A stretch of 64,000 nucleotides of DNA from Pollenia angustigena (taxonomy: Eukaryota; Arthropoda; Insecta; Diptera; Polleniidae), in assembly GCA_930367215.1 (NCBI GenBank), contig OV884059.1:19182945-19246944 (forward strand). Direction: 5' to 3'. The position numbers were made by a program, and so were the translations under genes. Below are positions 21,656-32,189 of this stretch, in pieces. Within the stretch, counting starts at the first letter, position 1, and every line of letters begins with the position of its first letter. Below the pieces are notes generated by a model. The model made no database searches, was not told the DNA's origin, and worked only from the letters and a program-made list of their open reading frames with translations.

Positions 21656-22152
21656 AGTAGTCAAATACTAAAACAAAGAAAGGTCAATTTAAGTTGCGCA
21701 AAAAACTTGACGTTAAGGAGTGACTTACAATTAACATCGTGGATTATTGTTTTACTACCCTTTATTATATATTTATCATTTTAAAAATAAAATACATTGA
21801 TTTCTGGAATAAAAGGTGAATGAAGGTTGTTATCCTGAACGTTCTATGAAATTGTGTTTCCTAAGATAAAAATGATTTTTAGAAAGGAAATTTTTACACT
21901 TTTCATTTAGCACAAAAACTATAATAGGTCGTAGTTCTTATTTTATTGTATAGTACTAAAACACTATTAAGAAAGTTTTGAAATGCTGCTTTCTATTCTT
22001 TTATCATACAAACGATACAAGTACCGATACAAATAAGTATCGATACTAAGTAGGTATCGATACTTTACGAGCGATACCACATCGAGTAAAAGTATCGATA
22101 CCTTAGAGGTATCGTTTCATCCCTAGACATGAGCCGTATGAACTCAGACTAA

Positions 22153-22642
22153 AGGGCATAATAAACGTCACAAATGGCTTGGCAAACATGTAAAAACTTT
22201 ACGTTTGTACAAACTTGTATTGTTAATTGGGGTGTTTGGACAAACATTTGAAGCAATGTTTGCTGAAATATCAAAAATTTTTAATATTTGGCAGACATTT
22301 TGGATATTTGTCAAAATTTTTGTGGCGTCTAATGCTAAATGCATTCAATTCAATTAATTTTTAATATTAAATTAAATTTTTTTAGTAGTATTGCTGGCCA
22401 CATAACAGCTCGTTGTTGAAATCACTTTTTACTTTAAATTTTTGCCTTTATATTATTTCTTCTCCGTTTTAAGCTAAAAGCAACAAAATTGCCGCAGCAC
22501 TATTGGCATCTGCATTCACTGTAAACAAAACAAATATGAAAATTAACGTTTGTACGGAGAATATTTGTATTGTTTATTGGCAAACCCAAAACGGAAACAA
22601 TGTGGGTTTTTGCCAAGCATTTTGTGTGGTCTATTATGTCCT
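22153..22642. mobile_element. TAA-flanked inverted-repeat element, 490 bp
   Basis: AGGGCATAATAAACG...GGCTTGGCAAAC at the left and its diverged inverse (GCCAAGCATTTTGTG, CTATTATGTCCT) at the right form arms of about 40 bp. TAA stands at 22,150-22,152 and 22,643-22,645. Subterminal GTTTGTACAAAC-type words recur. It shares its left TAA with the right flank of the GTCTGAGTTC element. Confidence 0.65.
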
Positions 22643-22716
22643 TAAGAATAAGAGTCTGAACACAATGTCACGATTATTTATTGCAGTGCAGTTTTTCATA
22701 CGATTTTGAAGTATAA

Positions 22717-23614
22717 TGCTAGAAACACAACTGGGACGAACAACGAATTATTCGCAATGAATATTCGTCACCAGAAATAGAACACATAGTTGTATGTATA
22801 TGAAAGTACACACAATCATTGCATAGACCGAAATTCGTCGTGCTTAACGAACTATGCGATAGGTTTATTTCTATTTCTTACGCAGACGAACAACGAATAA
22901 ATTGGGAAAGGGACAGCGCAGCATGATAGCAAAGTTCAATATTTCTAAAAAAAATCGTGAAATCTGTAAAGAATTACAGGGAAAATGCGCTTCTATTGCG
23001 AACTTGGCTAAAATTCGCGAAAAAATTGCAAACTTTTAAACAAACACTAAAATTTATTAGAAATCGCTAAATGATTGAAAATGTCGGAAAATAACAACAA
23101 CAAAAATTTGCAAATATGGCAAAAGCTCGCAAAAAATTTTAAAAATTTCAAAAAAGCCATAAAATTGATAAAAAGTCCCTAAAACTATAAGGAATGGAAA
23201 AAATTCTGTAAAAATTGCAAAATTAGCAGAAAATCACAAATTTGCTAACAGCGGCATGATACCAAAGTCTTCTATTTATTATAAATCGTGAAAGCTGAAA
23301 AGAATTAAAAAACTTACAGCAACAAATCACGAACATGGCTGAAATTCACGAAAAATTGCAAAATTTTAAACAAACCCAAAAACTAATTTGAGATCGCAAA
23401 ATCGAAATGCAGAAAACTAAAAATGCTGAAGAAATCCATTTCGAGTGGATACGGATTTAAGGACATACCCGATTAATAGTTTTTTAAAAATTAAAAAATT
23501 GTTAGGTGCACGCACTTATTGTGTCTCATTTGACGAATTTACGCAACGAATTTTCGCCGACGAATTCGTCGTACTATGCGAAGTTCGTCGTTCGTCCCAG
23601 TTGTGTTTCTAGCA
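22717..23614. mobile_element. TAA-flanked inverted-repeat element, 898 bp
   Basis: TGCTAGAAACACAACTGGGA and its exact inverse at the right continue as arms to ACGAACRACGAA. TAA flanks it at 22,714-22,716 and 23,615-23,617. The interior repeats GCGCAGCATGATAGCAAAGT / GCGGCATGATACCAAAGT about 330 bp apart and many AAATTGCAAA words. No transposase. PIF/Harbinger-like by target size. Confidence 0.75.
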
Positions 23615-23620
23615 TAAAAC

Positions 23621-23707
23621 CCCTTCAAGAAATGAATGAGCGAGTAGTCACATTTTTCATTTTGGTGTTAAGAAAAATGTGACTACTCGCTCATTCATTT
23701 CTTGTAG
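23621..23707. mobile_element. 87-bp hairpin element
   Basis: CAAGAAATGAATGAGCGAGT, then AGTCACATTTTTC, is mirrored at the right, so the whole piece folds as one long hairpin with the loop ATTTTGGTGTTAAG. The same family forms the longer copy at 29,507-29,666. Confidence 0.75.
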
Positions 23708-23891
23708 GCACCTCAGTGCGGAACGGCATGAATTTAAAATCTATTTTATTTTCATTGAGGACTTTATTTTTCTATCAATTTTTGATACTCGTTCTCTTTC
23801 TGATGTTGCCATAGTTTTTAAATAATTGGCGATGTTCATAAGCATTATTGTAAACAAAAAACATGATAAAAATGTATGCACAAATAACATG

Positions 23892-24026
23892 GGGTCTTCA
23901 CCTGACAATTTATTGTCATACCAAACGTCAAAGTCTATATAAAAAAACCTCTCAAATGTTTGTCAGCGCTTTTTTTTATATGAAGTTAAACGTTTATTAT
24001 GACAAAAAATTGTCAGGTGAAGACTC
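23892..24026. mobile_element. 135-bp inverted-repeat element
   Basis: GGGTCTTCACCTGACAATTT is mirrored by AAATTGTCAGGTGAAGACTC (one arm reads GGG, the other GAG). CATG flanks both sides (23,888-23,891; 24,027-24,030), a possible 4-bp duplication. Arms extend to ATTGTCATA and TATGACAAAA. Confidence 0.7.
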
Positions 24027-24184
24027 CATGTAATATAATAAAAATGAAAACGAGCAACGACAACTATTGCCGTCGCCGTCTTCCGTTGTATTATGTTTAT
24101 TTTTCTCTCCTGCAACGAGAAATCGCGCCGCAAACATTGTGTTAAGACGCTTTAGTGGTGCAAATCTTTGTCCCACATTTTAAC

Positions 24185-24600
24185 ATGGGGACTGCTCAGT
24201 CTTTAAATGGGGGCGTATGAGTGCTGGTGATGTTGGGAATTTACAGATTATGGACCACAGCAAATATATCAACATTTCAAAAATACATTTAGCCTCCAGC
24301 CTAAAAAAAAGGATATGCCGCCAAATTATATTTTAATGCAAGACGACGACTTCAAGCATACAGCCACCAATACTAATTTGTGGCTCTTGTAAAACGGAGG
24401 TGGAGATACCTCCTTAATCTCCATAAATAAACCCAATCGAAAATCTCTGTGAATACTTAGAAAGAAAAATTTGGGAAAAGGAAATTCGGAACCAAAAGGA
24501 TATCTTATCGGAGGTGACCCAAAATTTGGTCCGTTCTATTCCTTAAAGATAAGAACCTATGAAAAAATTATAGAGGACAAACAAAATATTAAATACTCCT
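24185..24600 (+). pseudogene. Tc1-type transposase, C-terminal fragment
   Basis: With several frame changes the plus strand reads KWGRMSAGDVGNLQIMD, YINISKIHLASSLKK, MQDDDFKHTATNTNLW, then NPIENLCEYLERKIWEKEIR, NQKDILSEVTQNLVRSIP. These match the catalytic half of Tc1 transposases: the QxDxxPKHTA block with the second Asp, and the NPIE block with the catalytic Glu. There are stops at several points and one segment shifts frame twice, so it is dead. No Tc1 terminal repeats were identified around it. Confidence 0.75.
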
Positions 24601-24609
24601 AATAACGTG

Positions 24610-26679
24610 TTGCAAGTTATTTTTTGAATATCAATCATGAGTGAGCAATCCCTTTTTGGAGCAAACGTTTTACCTACCTAGGTTTTGTTTTTGCTTAAAA
24701 GTTTTGAATTCTGAAAATCTCCTAAGATTTCGAAGAACATAATAATAAACTATATCGTAGGTATACCAAATGGAAAAATATATGTACCTACATAAATAAA
24801 TTTAAGAAAATACCTACCTATTTGAATTTTATTTAAAACACAAATTAGAAAACTTAAATTGTTAGTGAGCACTAAGTTTTTGAAGCAACTGTACTTTATT
24901 ACATTTACCTATTTAATAAATTATTATTTTTTTTATTCTAAAGAAAATTTTCAAAATCAATAGAATTCCATAAAACATTTCTAGAAGTACCAAAAGAACC
25001 AAAACATTCTATTTGTGAAAGCTGCTTAAATCAAGTTATAAAATAAATCGTAAAGTTTTATAGGTACAACATTTTTTTTCTTAGCTTTTAAATTCACATT
25101 TTCTTAAACGTTCTCTTCATTTCTTAGAAAGAAAATCGTAAAATTGCTTTCTTTTTTTCTTTCTCTCTTTTACGCAAGCTTAAACGAGCAAAAACAGAAT
25201 ATTTAAACAAAAACACGATGAACCAAAAATTTTAAATAAAGAAACATTTTATTTATACTTTTTGTTACGTGTTATATATGATTTACTTTGTGGTTTCATA
25301 CACTTTATTCAACTTAAATAACACGAGGAAAGAACGTGAACAGGCAAATTACAAAAAAAAAATACATGCTGTACGTTTACACGAACATGTTCAAGATACT
25401 TACATACATACATATGTACATAAATAAGCAAACATAGAAAAGAAATAGGCAACAACTACGATGAACACGATGACTTCTATGGCGACATTAACGATAGTAC
25501 GAATATAAAAACTAAAAACTGATTTTGCTTTTTCTTCTTTTCATTTCAAAAGGTTGTTTACAGTTGCCATTTGTTGTTGCTGCAGCTGTTGCTGCTGGTC
25601 TACTACTCTGATCGCAGACAAAAATGTTGTCGTTATTTTGTGGTATATTAACAGCAACAACTAAAGAATGTGGGAAAAAACTGATGTTAACCCAACGAAG
25701 ATGCCAACGAGGAACAAGCGAACGAAAGAAATATTTACGAAGAATATCACTTGCAGACACCAACAACATCAGTTTACTACTACAACAAGCCTTATCGTAC
25801 TTGACGAGTCATTTGCTTTTCATGGTTGTGTTTTTTTTTTTTGTTGTCTGAACTGAAATAATTAAAAACAAAAATATTTTTGCAATTTTAGTTTTTTTTA
25901 TATATGTAAGTGTTCGTGTTTGAGCCGAGCAGCTTTTAGCACACAACCGATGTTATAGAAAACATAATTAGGCAACACTTCGTTTTGCTTCATTGTTAAA
26001 TTTATGATTATTTTATGGGGTCTCTGTTATTTATATTTATATATTTTTTTTGCTTTTACTTATTTTATTTCATACAAAATTTTTGTTGCTGTTGTTTGTA
26101 CGAGTATTTTGGCTCACCTCACTATAGCAATATTGTTGTGAGAAGAAAATTAAAAAAAAAACAAGACTACAACAAAACATTTTGTGAGGGGGCTGTGTGC
26201 CGTAAAGGCAGTTAGTTAGTGGCACAATAGTGAGTAGAACAGCTTATTTTGTAAACAGCACAACAGAATAATTCTTTCTTACTTTATTATTTTTGTATGT
26301 GTGTGGGTTTTTTTTTTTTTTGCTTTATTTAGTATCTATAAAGCAAAAGCAATTTTGATATAGACATTTTTTGTTTTGTAGGTATTTTAAATTATTTATT
26401 GTTTTATCTAATCACTTAAATATGTGTAATAATACAACAACGCAATAACCTAAGAAATAATTACATACTAGGTATTTTAAAACTTTAAGAAAAGGAGTTT
26501 TTCTTATATAAATAATTTGACTTAAGGCCCAACTATAAAATATTTATAAATTGGCTTACACTACATTATACGTGCAAATTATATATGGCAGACCATTATT
26601 AAACTGACATTTTCTTAAGCAATGTGCCGAAACTATTCGCACATTCCGTCTGGAATCAAATGTTTCTTGATTTTTGTTT
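24610..26679. other. 2 kb of AT-rich DNA without recognised elements
   Basis: This is the longest stretch in the left half where I recognise neither a transposon nor a domain. Overlapping ORFs on both strands at 25,512-25,856 contain runs such as AATAAATT that come from CAA/GCT/TTG triplet runs. Such runs are common in fly non-coding and UTR DNA. No splice-supported gene model can be proposed. Confidence 0.4.
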
Positions 26680-28079
26680 TTTTTAAGGAATTTTCCTAGT
26701 TTTTTTACTGTTAGGACCAGCACTCAGGGGATGACCCCTACTAATGCATTGCATTGTGTTGGAACTAGGAAAATGGGTTGTGGGAAGGAGGATAGAGGGA
26801 GTAGTGTTTGTGAACATTCGATTTGAACTTAATCATGTTGTAAGTGAGAGGGAAGACTTCTGCAGGAAGGTTATTCCACATACGAACTGTGCGGGAAAAA
26901 AATGAATTCTCTCTGTAATTCGTTGTACGATTCACCTGCCAATCGACCACATAAGGATGGGCTCTTGAGGAAAAACGTGTATTACGAACAAAAGTACGGG
27001 TTTCGGGAACCAGATCCCTAATTTCGTCAGAACACATCCCATTGTAGTAACGATAAAACAGACAAATACAACCCACATTGCGACGGTGCTCGAGGGAGTC
27101 AATAGAATTGGATACCCTACTGTCACCAATGAGAACCTTCGCCCTCTCCTGCACGCGGTCGAGAAGCTCCAAAATAGGCTTTGAAGCACTGGCCCACACA
27201 TGAGAGTTGTATTCCATACGCGGTCGGATATAGGTGGTATAAATAGTAAGGAGATCAGATGGAGTGAAGTATATCTTACACTGTCTTAGAAAACCAAGGC
27301 ACTTGAATGCTTCTTTAGACACCTTGAATATATGTTCTGTCCATCGGACATCACATTGTATCCTCATGCCCAGAACATCAAGAGATTCTGATTCCTCAAT
27401 AATTATACCACCCATATATACAGATGAGGCACCTTGATTTGTCGCGCGTTTATGCGTCAGCACGCAACATTGGGTTTTTCGGGCATTAAAATCGACCCTA
27501 TTCGCACGACCCCATTCCGAGATTATGTCAAGGTCTCGGCCAAGCGTATCATTCATATTCTGCCTCATAGCAGCGACATCGGATACGCTTGGTCTACATT
27601 CGAATGAGAACGAGTTGCAAAGGTTGCTTTCATCTGCAAAAGAGTAGATAGGATTGTAAGTTTGACAAAGGAGGTCGTTTAGAAAGATAAGAAATAGAGT
27701 AGGAGAAAGAACGGAGCCTTGCGGCACCCCTGAATGAATCTTGAACTCGTTTGACGAAACCCCATCTATAACAACTCGTATAGTGCGATCTCTGAGAAAA
27801 CTCGATATAAATCGAGAGAAATTATCACCGACACCAAATGCAGCAAGTTTTGACAAGAGTGTACCATGCCAGACTCTGTCAAACGCCTTAGAAATATCCA
27901 AAGCAATTACCTTACTTTCGCCAAAATGGTGAATGGAATGGCACCATTTTTCCGATAACAGAGCTAGTAAGTCTCCAGTAGAGCGACCTCTACGAAAGCC
28001 ATACTGGCGGTCGCTTAGTAGGTAGTTTGATTCTAAATATTTGGGCTTTAATAATTTAACCCATTTAGATTTGCATACC
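26680..28079 (-). mobile_element. 5'-truncated LINE (minus strand)
   Basis: Coding part 26,765-28,075, followed on the minus strand by a short 3' end (GTCATCCCCTGAGTGCTGGT) running into T/A-runs at about 26,680-26,700. On the minus strand the open frame begins right after a TGA at about 28,081, where the sequence changes character, so the truncation point is probably near 28,080. Confidence 0.65.
26765..28075 (-). pseudogene. LINE reverse transcriptase fragment, long open frame
   Basis: The minus-strand frame is open for about 436 codons from about 28,075. It reads KPKYLESNYLLSDRQYGFRR, then VIALDISKAFDRVWH (first catalytic Asp), IHSGVPQGSVLSPTLFLIFL, and YSFADESNLC where the canonical block is FADD. 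One of the two catalytic Asp residues is therefore Glu. It continues NARKTQCCVLTHKR, SLDVLGMRIQCDVRWTEHIF, TYIRPRMEYNSHVWA and RTVRMWNNLPAEVFP to a stop at 26,765. The thumb and C-terminal parts are complete, but endonuclease and early RT are absent (5' truncation). No ATG is needed for this call; the usual start lies upstream of the truncation. It is well preserved compared with the LINE at 15.9 kb. The exact clade is not certain. Confidence 0.85.
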
Positions 28080-28082
28080 TTT

Positions 28083-28715
28083 CAACGCAAGAGGTAAGCA
28101 AGGTATGTTGCAACCAAATTATTACATATAACAAATAAAACATAAATCCAAAATGCCATTACGACATATGGACTCCAAAACGGCTGGGCCGATTTTGATG
28201 AAACTTTCAGGGAATCTTCTGAATATTCAGGCGGGTGACACTGTGAAGTCTGACATTTTATTTTCGGTCTGCGGGCGGAGGGACTGGCAAAATCCAATTT
28301 TTATATTGCACCACCAATGACATACACATATATGAGTGGACCATCAAAAAAAGTAGACCAGTTTTGTGTTAGGTTAGGGTAAAAAAAAATTTGGTTAAAA
28401 TATGAGCTCAATCGGTTAAAATATACCGTGCCGCACGCGCATTGAAATCTGTGAGAGTAAAATTCGGGCCCATTATTTTTACATCCCCAATATTTATCTA
28501 GAACAAACTTATCCTCCATCACCAACCCTTCATATGGTCCCCATACGAAAAATTTAATTTTCTCGAAAACCGACTCAAAGGTCGATAAGTAAATTATTCT
28601 GTAAAAAAAACTTTATGATATGTATTCCATGGATTTTTATTTAAAGGCCGTAAATTTCGTTAAAAGCTCAATTTAAATCGTGTGTTAATACTAATGTTTG
28701 CTTAGGGCCAGCTAG
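28083..28715. repeat. Non-coding repeat, possibly Helitron-derived
   Basis: CGGCTGGGCCGATTTTGATG followed by AAACTTTCAGGGAAT is a phrase type seen in abundant non-autonomous insect repeats. The block ends GGGCCAGCTAG-T at 28,715, and CTAG before T is the Helitron 3' rule (CTRR). No clear terminal hairpin and no convincing TC start, so the class is tentative. Confidence 0.35.
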
Positions 28716-29462
28716 TTTCATATAAATTTTGTATGAACTTTGTCGCTTACGATAAAATTGTTCTTGCTATAAAATCCTAACGGTACCTCATGTGACCATG
28801 ACATCTGAGGAGACGATGCAAGTGTTCCTAATAAAGTCATTTATTAAATAAAACGAAAATGTTAAACTTTATTGTTGTCTTTTTTTTATTAAATAACTGT
28901 TTTTCTATTGTATATTTACATTATGATTACCAGATCAATAAAAATATCTCCCTGAAGATGTTGGGAATCTCCAATGAAACGTCGGAAGAAAAAATTATGA
29001 CGTATTCTTTTTATTTTCATAGAACACAAGACCTTAATAAGCCCGGTAAGAGTATAAAAACATAACAATAACAAAAAAATTTGGAAAAGGTCGATAATAA
29101 TTAAAATTATAAAATATATTTTGCTATAACTTCGTTTCAGTTTGAGATATAATGCTGAATTCTGTTTCACATATAAGGAAGGTATAAAGCAACACTTTTG
29201 CTTAAGAACCTTAAAATTTTTGATTTTTTGAGATGTGACTATGTTTTATGTTTCATTAATTAGAAAATAATAATTTTGTAGAAAAGTTGTTAACAAGTCT
29301 TTCCTTAATCTCTTGTTAAACATAATAAACTAAAAAATATCGAATAAGTCACTAAAAAAAATCCAATTTTTAATTTATTAAAGAAGCGCATTTTCTATGA
29401 ATCACGAACATACGTATCTTTAATTTTGTTGAAAAACATATTTATTATTTATATAAAAAAAC
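28716..29462. other. AT-rich, no gene recognised
   Basis: ORFs at 28,859-29,065 (plus) and 28,916-29,170 (minus) overlap in opposite directions and show no domain. The phrase GATGTTGGGAATCTCCAATG with ACGTCGGAAG could be old coding sequence, but the family is not recognisable. Confidence 0.35.
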
Positions 29463-29506
29463 CGACCAGCCTGGCACCTGGCGTTTTAGCATAATTCTGG
29501 TACGTT

Positions 29507-29666
29507 CCCTACAAGAAATGAATGAAGTCACATTTTTCATTTTGGTGTTAAGAAAATGATAGAAAGAAATGACCAAATGTGACCGAAATTTCGGTAATTT
29601 CTTTCTATAATTTTCTTAACACCTAAATGAAAAATGTGACTACTCGCTCATTCATTTCTTGTAGGG
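29507..29666. mobile_element. 160-bp hairpin element, CCCTACAAG type
   Basis: CCCTACAAGAAATGAATGA is mirrored by the right end. The arms run about 70 bp and include TCACATTTTTCATTT and AAGAAA. It is the long version of the hairpin at 23,621-23,707. One arm has a deletion in the GAGCGAGTA segment. It sits between TACGTT and TTGAATCC of family X. Confidence 0.75.
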
Positions 29667-29681
29667 TTGAATCCAGTGGTG

Positions 29682-30682
29682 TAGGGAATGGTAAATCGAT
29701 TTCGATTCCAATCGAAAATCGATTTTGTGGTAAAAAAAAATCTTATACTGAAATCGATTATTGTGCTTTTAAAATCGATTTTTTTATTTTTTATCAAAAT
29801 TTGGGCATGCACAGTAAAACTTTAAATTTTTTCCCAGGTTTAAAGTAAAAAAACCGTTGTAGTTTAACGTATTTGCCTATTAGTACCCTTGGTATACTTC
29901 CGACTTTAATTAATATAGGTCCTCTTGTTCTTCAGAAATTGAAATCATCAATGAACATTGAACAAAACAGTCCTAAGCTTATCGCACCAAACCAAACACT
30001 GAAAGTGAGCTTTGTGAAAATCAACATATTATAGAAACACAACAGGTGAATTAAACCATGGCATTCCTGTGGGAATACGCTAATATTCAAACAGACCAGT
30101 GTGTAAGCGATATTAAAATCTAATTATCAGCAGAGTGAAAAAACAAAAAGTATGTAATTTATCCTAACAAATACAAAATTATAAGGAAATAAATCTGCAT
30201 CTTTCCGACATGCAAACGTTTCTTTTCTAAAACTAACTTAATAGTAACTTAGCAAAGAAACAGTCGCCACCGAATAAGAACTGTTGTCATAATCATTTGA
30301 AATACTATCCATACACTCAGGCCTGAATTGATTTCTGTGACAGGCCTGACTCACTACACAAGAACACAATTTTAATATGCGAAATATTGCACTTGTTCCT
30401 GTAAACGTCATCTAAAAATTAACACATTTTCACTTTTTGCAGGAAAGTTATAAACAGTAGTAATATCTGTCCACTGTAAAAATCTAAGTTCAATTTCTTT
30501 AGTATTTTGCCAAAACAAAAAAAAAAATGCAGGTATCCCCCTTTGTTATATAAGGTTGCAAATTTATCTTAAACGATTTTGAAATCGATTTTGTGGCTCG
30601 ATTAATCGATTTCAAAAACCGAAATAAAAAAAGTCGATCGAAAAATCGAAAATCGATTTTTGAATCCATTTACCATTCCCTA
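29682..30682. mobile_element. Non-autonomous hAT element, 1,001 bp
   Basis: The ends TAGGGAATGGTAAAT...CGATTT and AAATCGAT...ATTTACCATTCCCTA are inverse. Perfect 8-bp duplication CAGTGGTG at 29,674-29,681 and 30,683-30,690. The duplicated site lies within the conserved family X phrase CCAGTGGTGCTTACCG, which shows the uninterrupted form elsewhere (2,693-2,713). AATCGATTTT motifs repeat at both ends. No transposase seen in the interior. Confidence 0.9.
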
Positions 30683-30868
30683 CAGTGGTGCTTACCGTTT
30701 TTTTAGGTTAGCTTTTGTTTTTGAGATATACCGTTATAAGAGGAGGAAAAATAGAGGAGCTTGCTTCGCATATGTCACTGGAAAACGGCTTAGTTTATTG
30801 AAATAAAAAGAAAAAAAAAAACCGAAAATCGGCAATAATTACCCTTAAGTAAAGTTAAACTTTTTATA

Positions 30869-31502
30869 CCCAACCACAATAGTGGAGAGGGTATTATGCA
30901 TTTGTGCTGATGTTATTATATTGGTCCTAGACCACCTTAAAGTATACCGATCGACTCAGAAAGTTATTCTAACGATGTCCGTCCGGCTGGCTGTCAATCC
31001 ATGTAACCTTTTGTGCAAAGTACAGGTCGCAATTTTGGAGATAATTTGATCAAATTTGGCACATCGGTTCTTATTGGCACAAGCCTATTGAAAATGGGCC
31101 AAATCGTAGGACCACGAGGGAAGATAGAGGGAAATTTCTTCCTCTCAGAAATTATCAAACCTATTTTAATGAAATTTAGAACATAGATAGAACCATATCT
31201 TTATGGACCCAAAAGGGATGCATTTTTTAAAAAATAGGACCACGAGGGGAGACAGGGGCAACTTTTGCTTCTCAAACCGATTTTAATGAAATTTAAAACA
31301 GATAGATCCATATCTATATGGACCACAAGTGGAGGTAGGAGGCAATTTCTGCCTCTCACAAACTTTCGAACCGATTTTAATGAAGTTTATAAACATAGAT
31401 AAATCCCTATTTATATGGACACATTAGCATGATATGTTTTTTAATACTGTGGTGTAGGGTATCAGATGGTCGGGCTTGACCGACTATACTTTCTTACTTG
31501 TT
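30869..31502. repeat. Dispersed TATACCC repeat, copy C
   Basis: TATACCCAACCACAATAGTG to TATACTTTCTTACTTGTT. The interior contains diverged direct repeats of about 110 bp with GGACCACGAGGG(G/A)A and ATTTCTGCCTCTCA-type phrases (31,110; 31,240; 31,330). It interrupts family X between TTAAACTTTT and TTTAGAAAAATTTC. Non-coding. Confidence 0.65.
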
Positions 31503-31929
31503 TTTTATTGGTGTAGTTCTTTTAGAAAAATTTCAAAATTTTTGTTCTTAAAAAAAATTGGAAAACCCAGCTATGCTTATAATTTTTTCTAGACATACCA
31601 AAAACGAAATTGCAAACAAAAAAAAGCCATAAAAGATGAAAATCTATTTACAATTTTTGATTTTATTTACAAAAGACGAAAAATTTGCAATAAATTTAAA
31701 AATTTTAAAAAACGTATAATTTGTATGGGAGCCTCCCTAAGGGGTGGAGATAAAGGCCCAGTATGTTTCGAGAAAATCTTGAGGACAAAAAAGTAATTGA
31801 GGTCGGTCATAAATTTTTTCTCCCTAGAGGTGCTTCCTTTTCTTCAATATATTTCTAGTCTGTATTGGCAATTTTGTATGGAAGCCCCCTTAAAGAACAG
31901 AGAAAGCGGGAAGTTATGTATGTTAGAAA

Positions 31930-32184
31930 GTCTGTGTTCATACGGCTCATGTCTTATTGACAAGATTGCTACTTTATAGGCGAGTGGGACGAGGGGAAAA
32001 GAAACGAGTACACAGATGCATGTACTGTCTTACGTTTTCATTCGTTGCTTAATTTTGTTATTGTTTTCAATATCAAAAAAGCACATGTCGTCAACATGAC
32101 ATGAATCATTTGAACGCCAATTCATGTTCAAAGAAGAAAAAGGAAGAATCTTGTCAATAAGACATGAGCCGTATGAACTCAGAC
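31930..32184. mobile_element. GTCTGAGTTC small element, uninterrupted copy
   Basis: 255 bp, with ends GTCTGTGTTCATACGGCTCA and TGAGCCGTATGAACTCAGAC. It is flanked by AAA on both sides. It contains the empty version of the GACATGAG site that the hAT at 19,506 occupies in the sister copy. The interior (CACGAGGGGAAAAGAAACGA, AACATGACATGAATCATTTG) matches the sister copy closely, apart from a segment of roughly 25 bp (about 32,064-32,090) present only here. Confidence 0.85.
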
Positions 32185-32189
32185 AAACA

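Larger units (their letters stand above)
19506..22125. mobile_element. hAT element with nested insertions
   Basis: The ends are TAGGGATGAAACGATAC and its perfect inverse GTATCGTTTCATCCCTA, with an 8-bp duplication GACATGAG at 19,498-19,505 and 22,126-22,133. AGTATCGATAC-type motifs cluster near both ends. The 2,620 bp include a second hAT (19,983-21,319), a small TTA-flanked element (19,692-19,833), a tandem duplication and a mariner-type remnant. No transposase of its own was recognised. Confidence 0.88.
19281..22149. mobile_element. GTCTGAGTTC small element, interrupted by a hAT
   Basis: GTCTGAGTTCATACGGCTCA at 19,281 and its inverse ending at 22,149 are the terminal repeats of a small element. 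It is flanked by TAA on both sides (19,278-19,280; 22,150-22,152). An uninterrupted copy lies at 31,930-32,184. Here it is split by the hAT at 19,506-22,125; without the hAT it is about 241 bp. A 3-bp TAA duplication fits the PIF/Harbinger type. Confidence 0.8.
29463..31900. repeat. Family X repeat copy split by three later insertions
   Basis: Family X sequence can be followed as: 29,463-29,506 (GACCAGCCTGGCACCTGGCG), 29,667-29,681 (TTGAATCCAGTGGTG), 30,683-30,868 (CAGTGGTGCTTACCG to TTAAACTTTT) and 31,503-31,900 (AAAACCCAGCTATGC, GTATGGGAGCCTCCCTAAGG, TTCAATATATTTCTAG). The gaps hold, in order, a hairpin element, a hAT element and a TATACCC repeat. Confidence 0.65.

Noticed and set aside
25512..25856. 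Overlapping ORFs on both strands as a host gene
   Set aside because: Opposing frames over triplet-rich sequence, with no domain and no clear splice signals.
28083..28715. Firm Helitron call
   Set aside because: Only the CTAG-T end fits; the 5' TC start and 3' hairpin are not convincing, so it was left as a low-confidence repeat.
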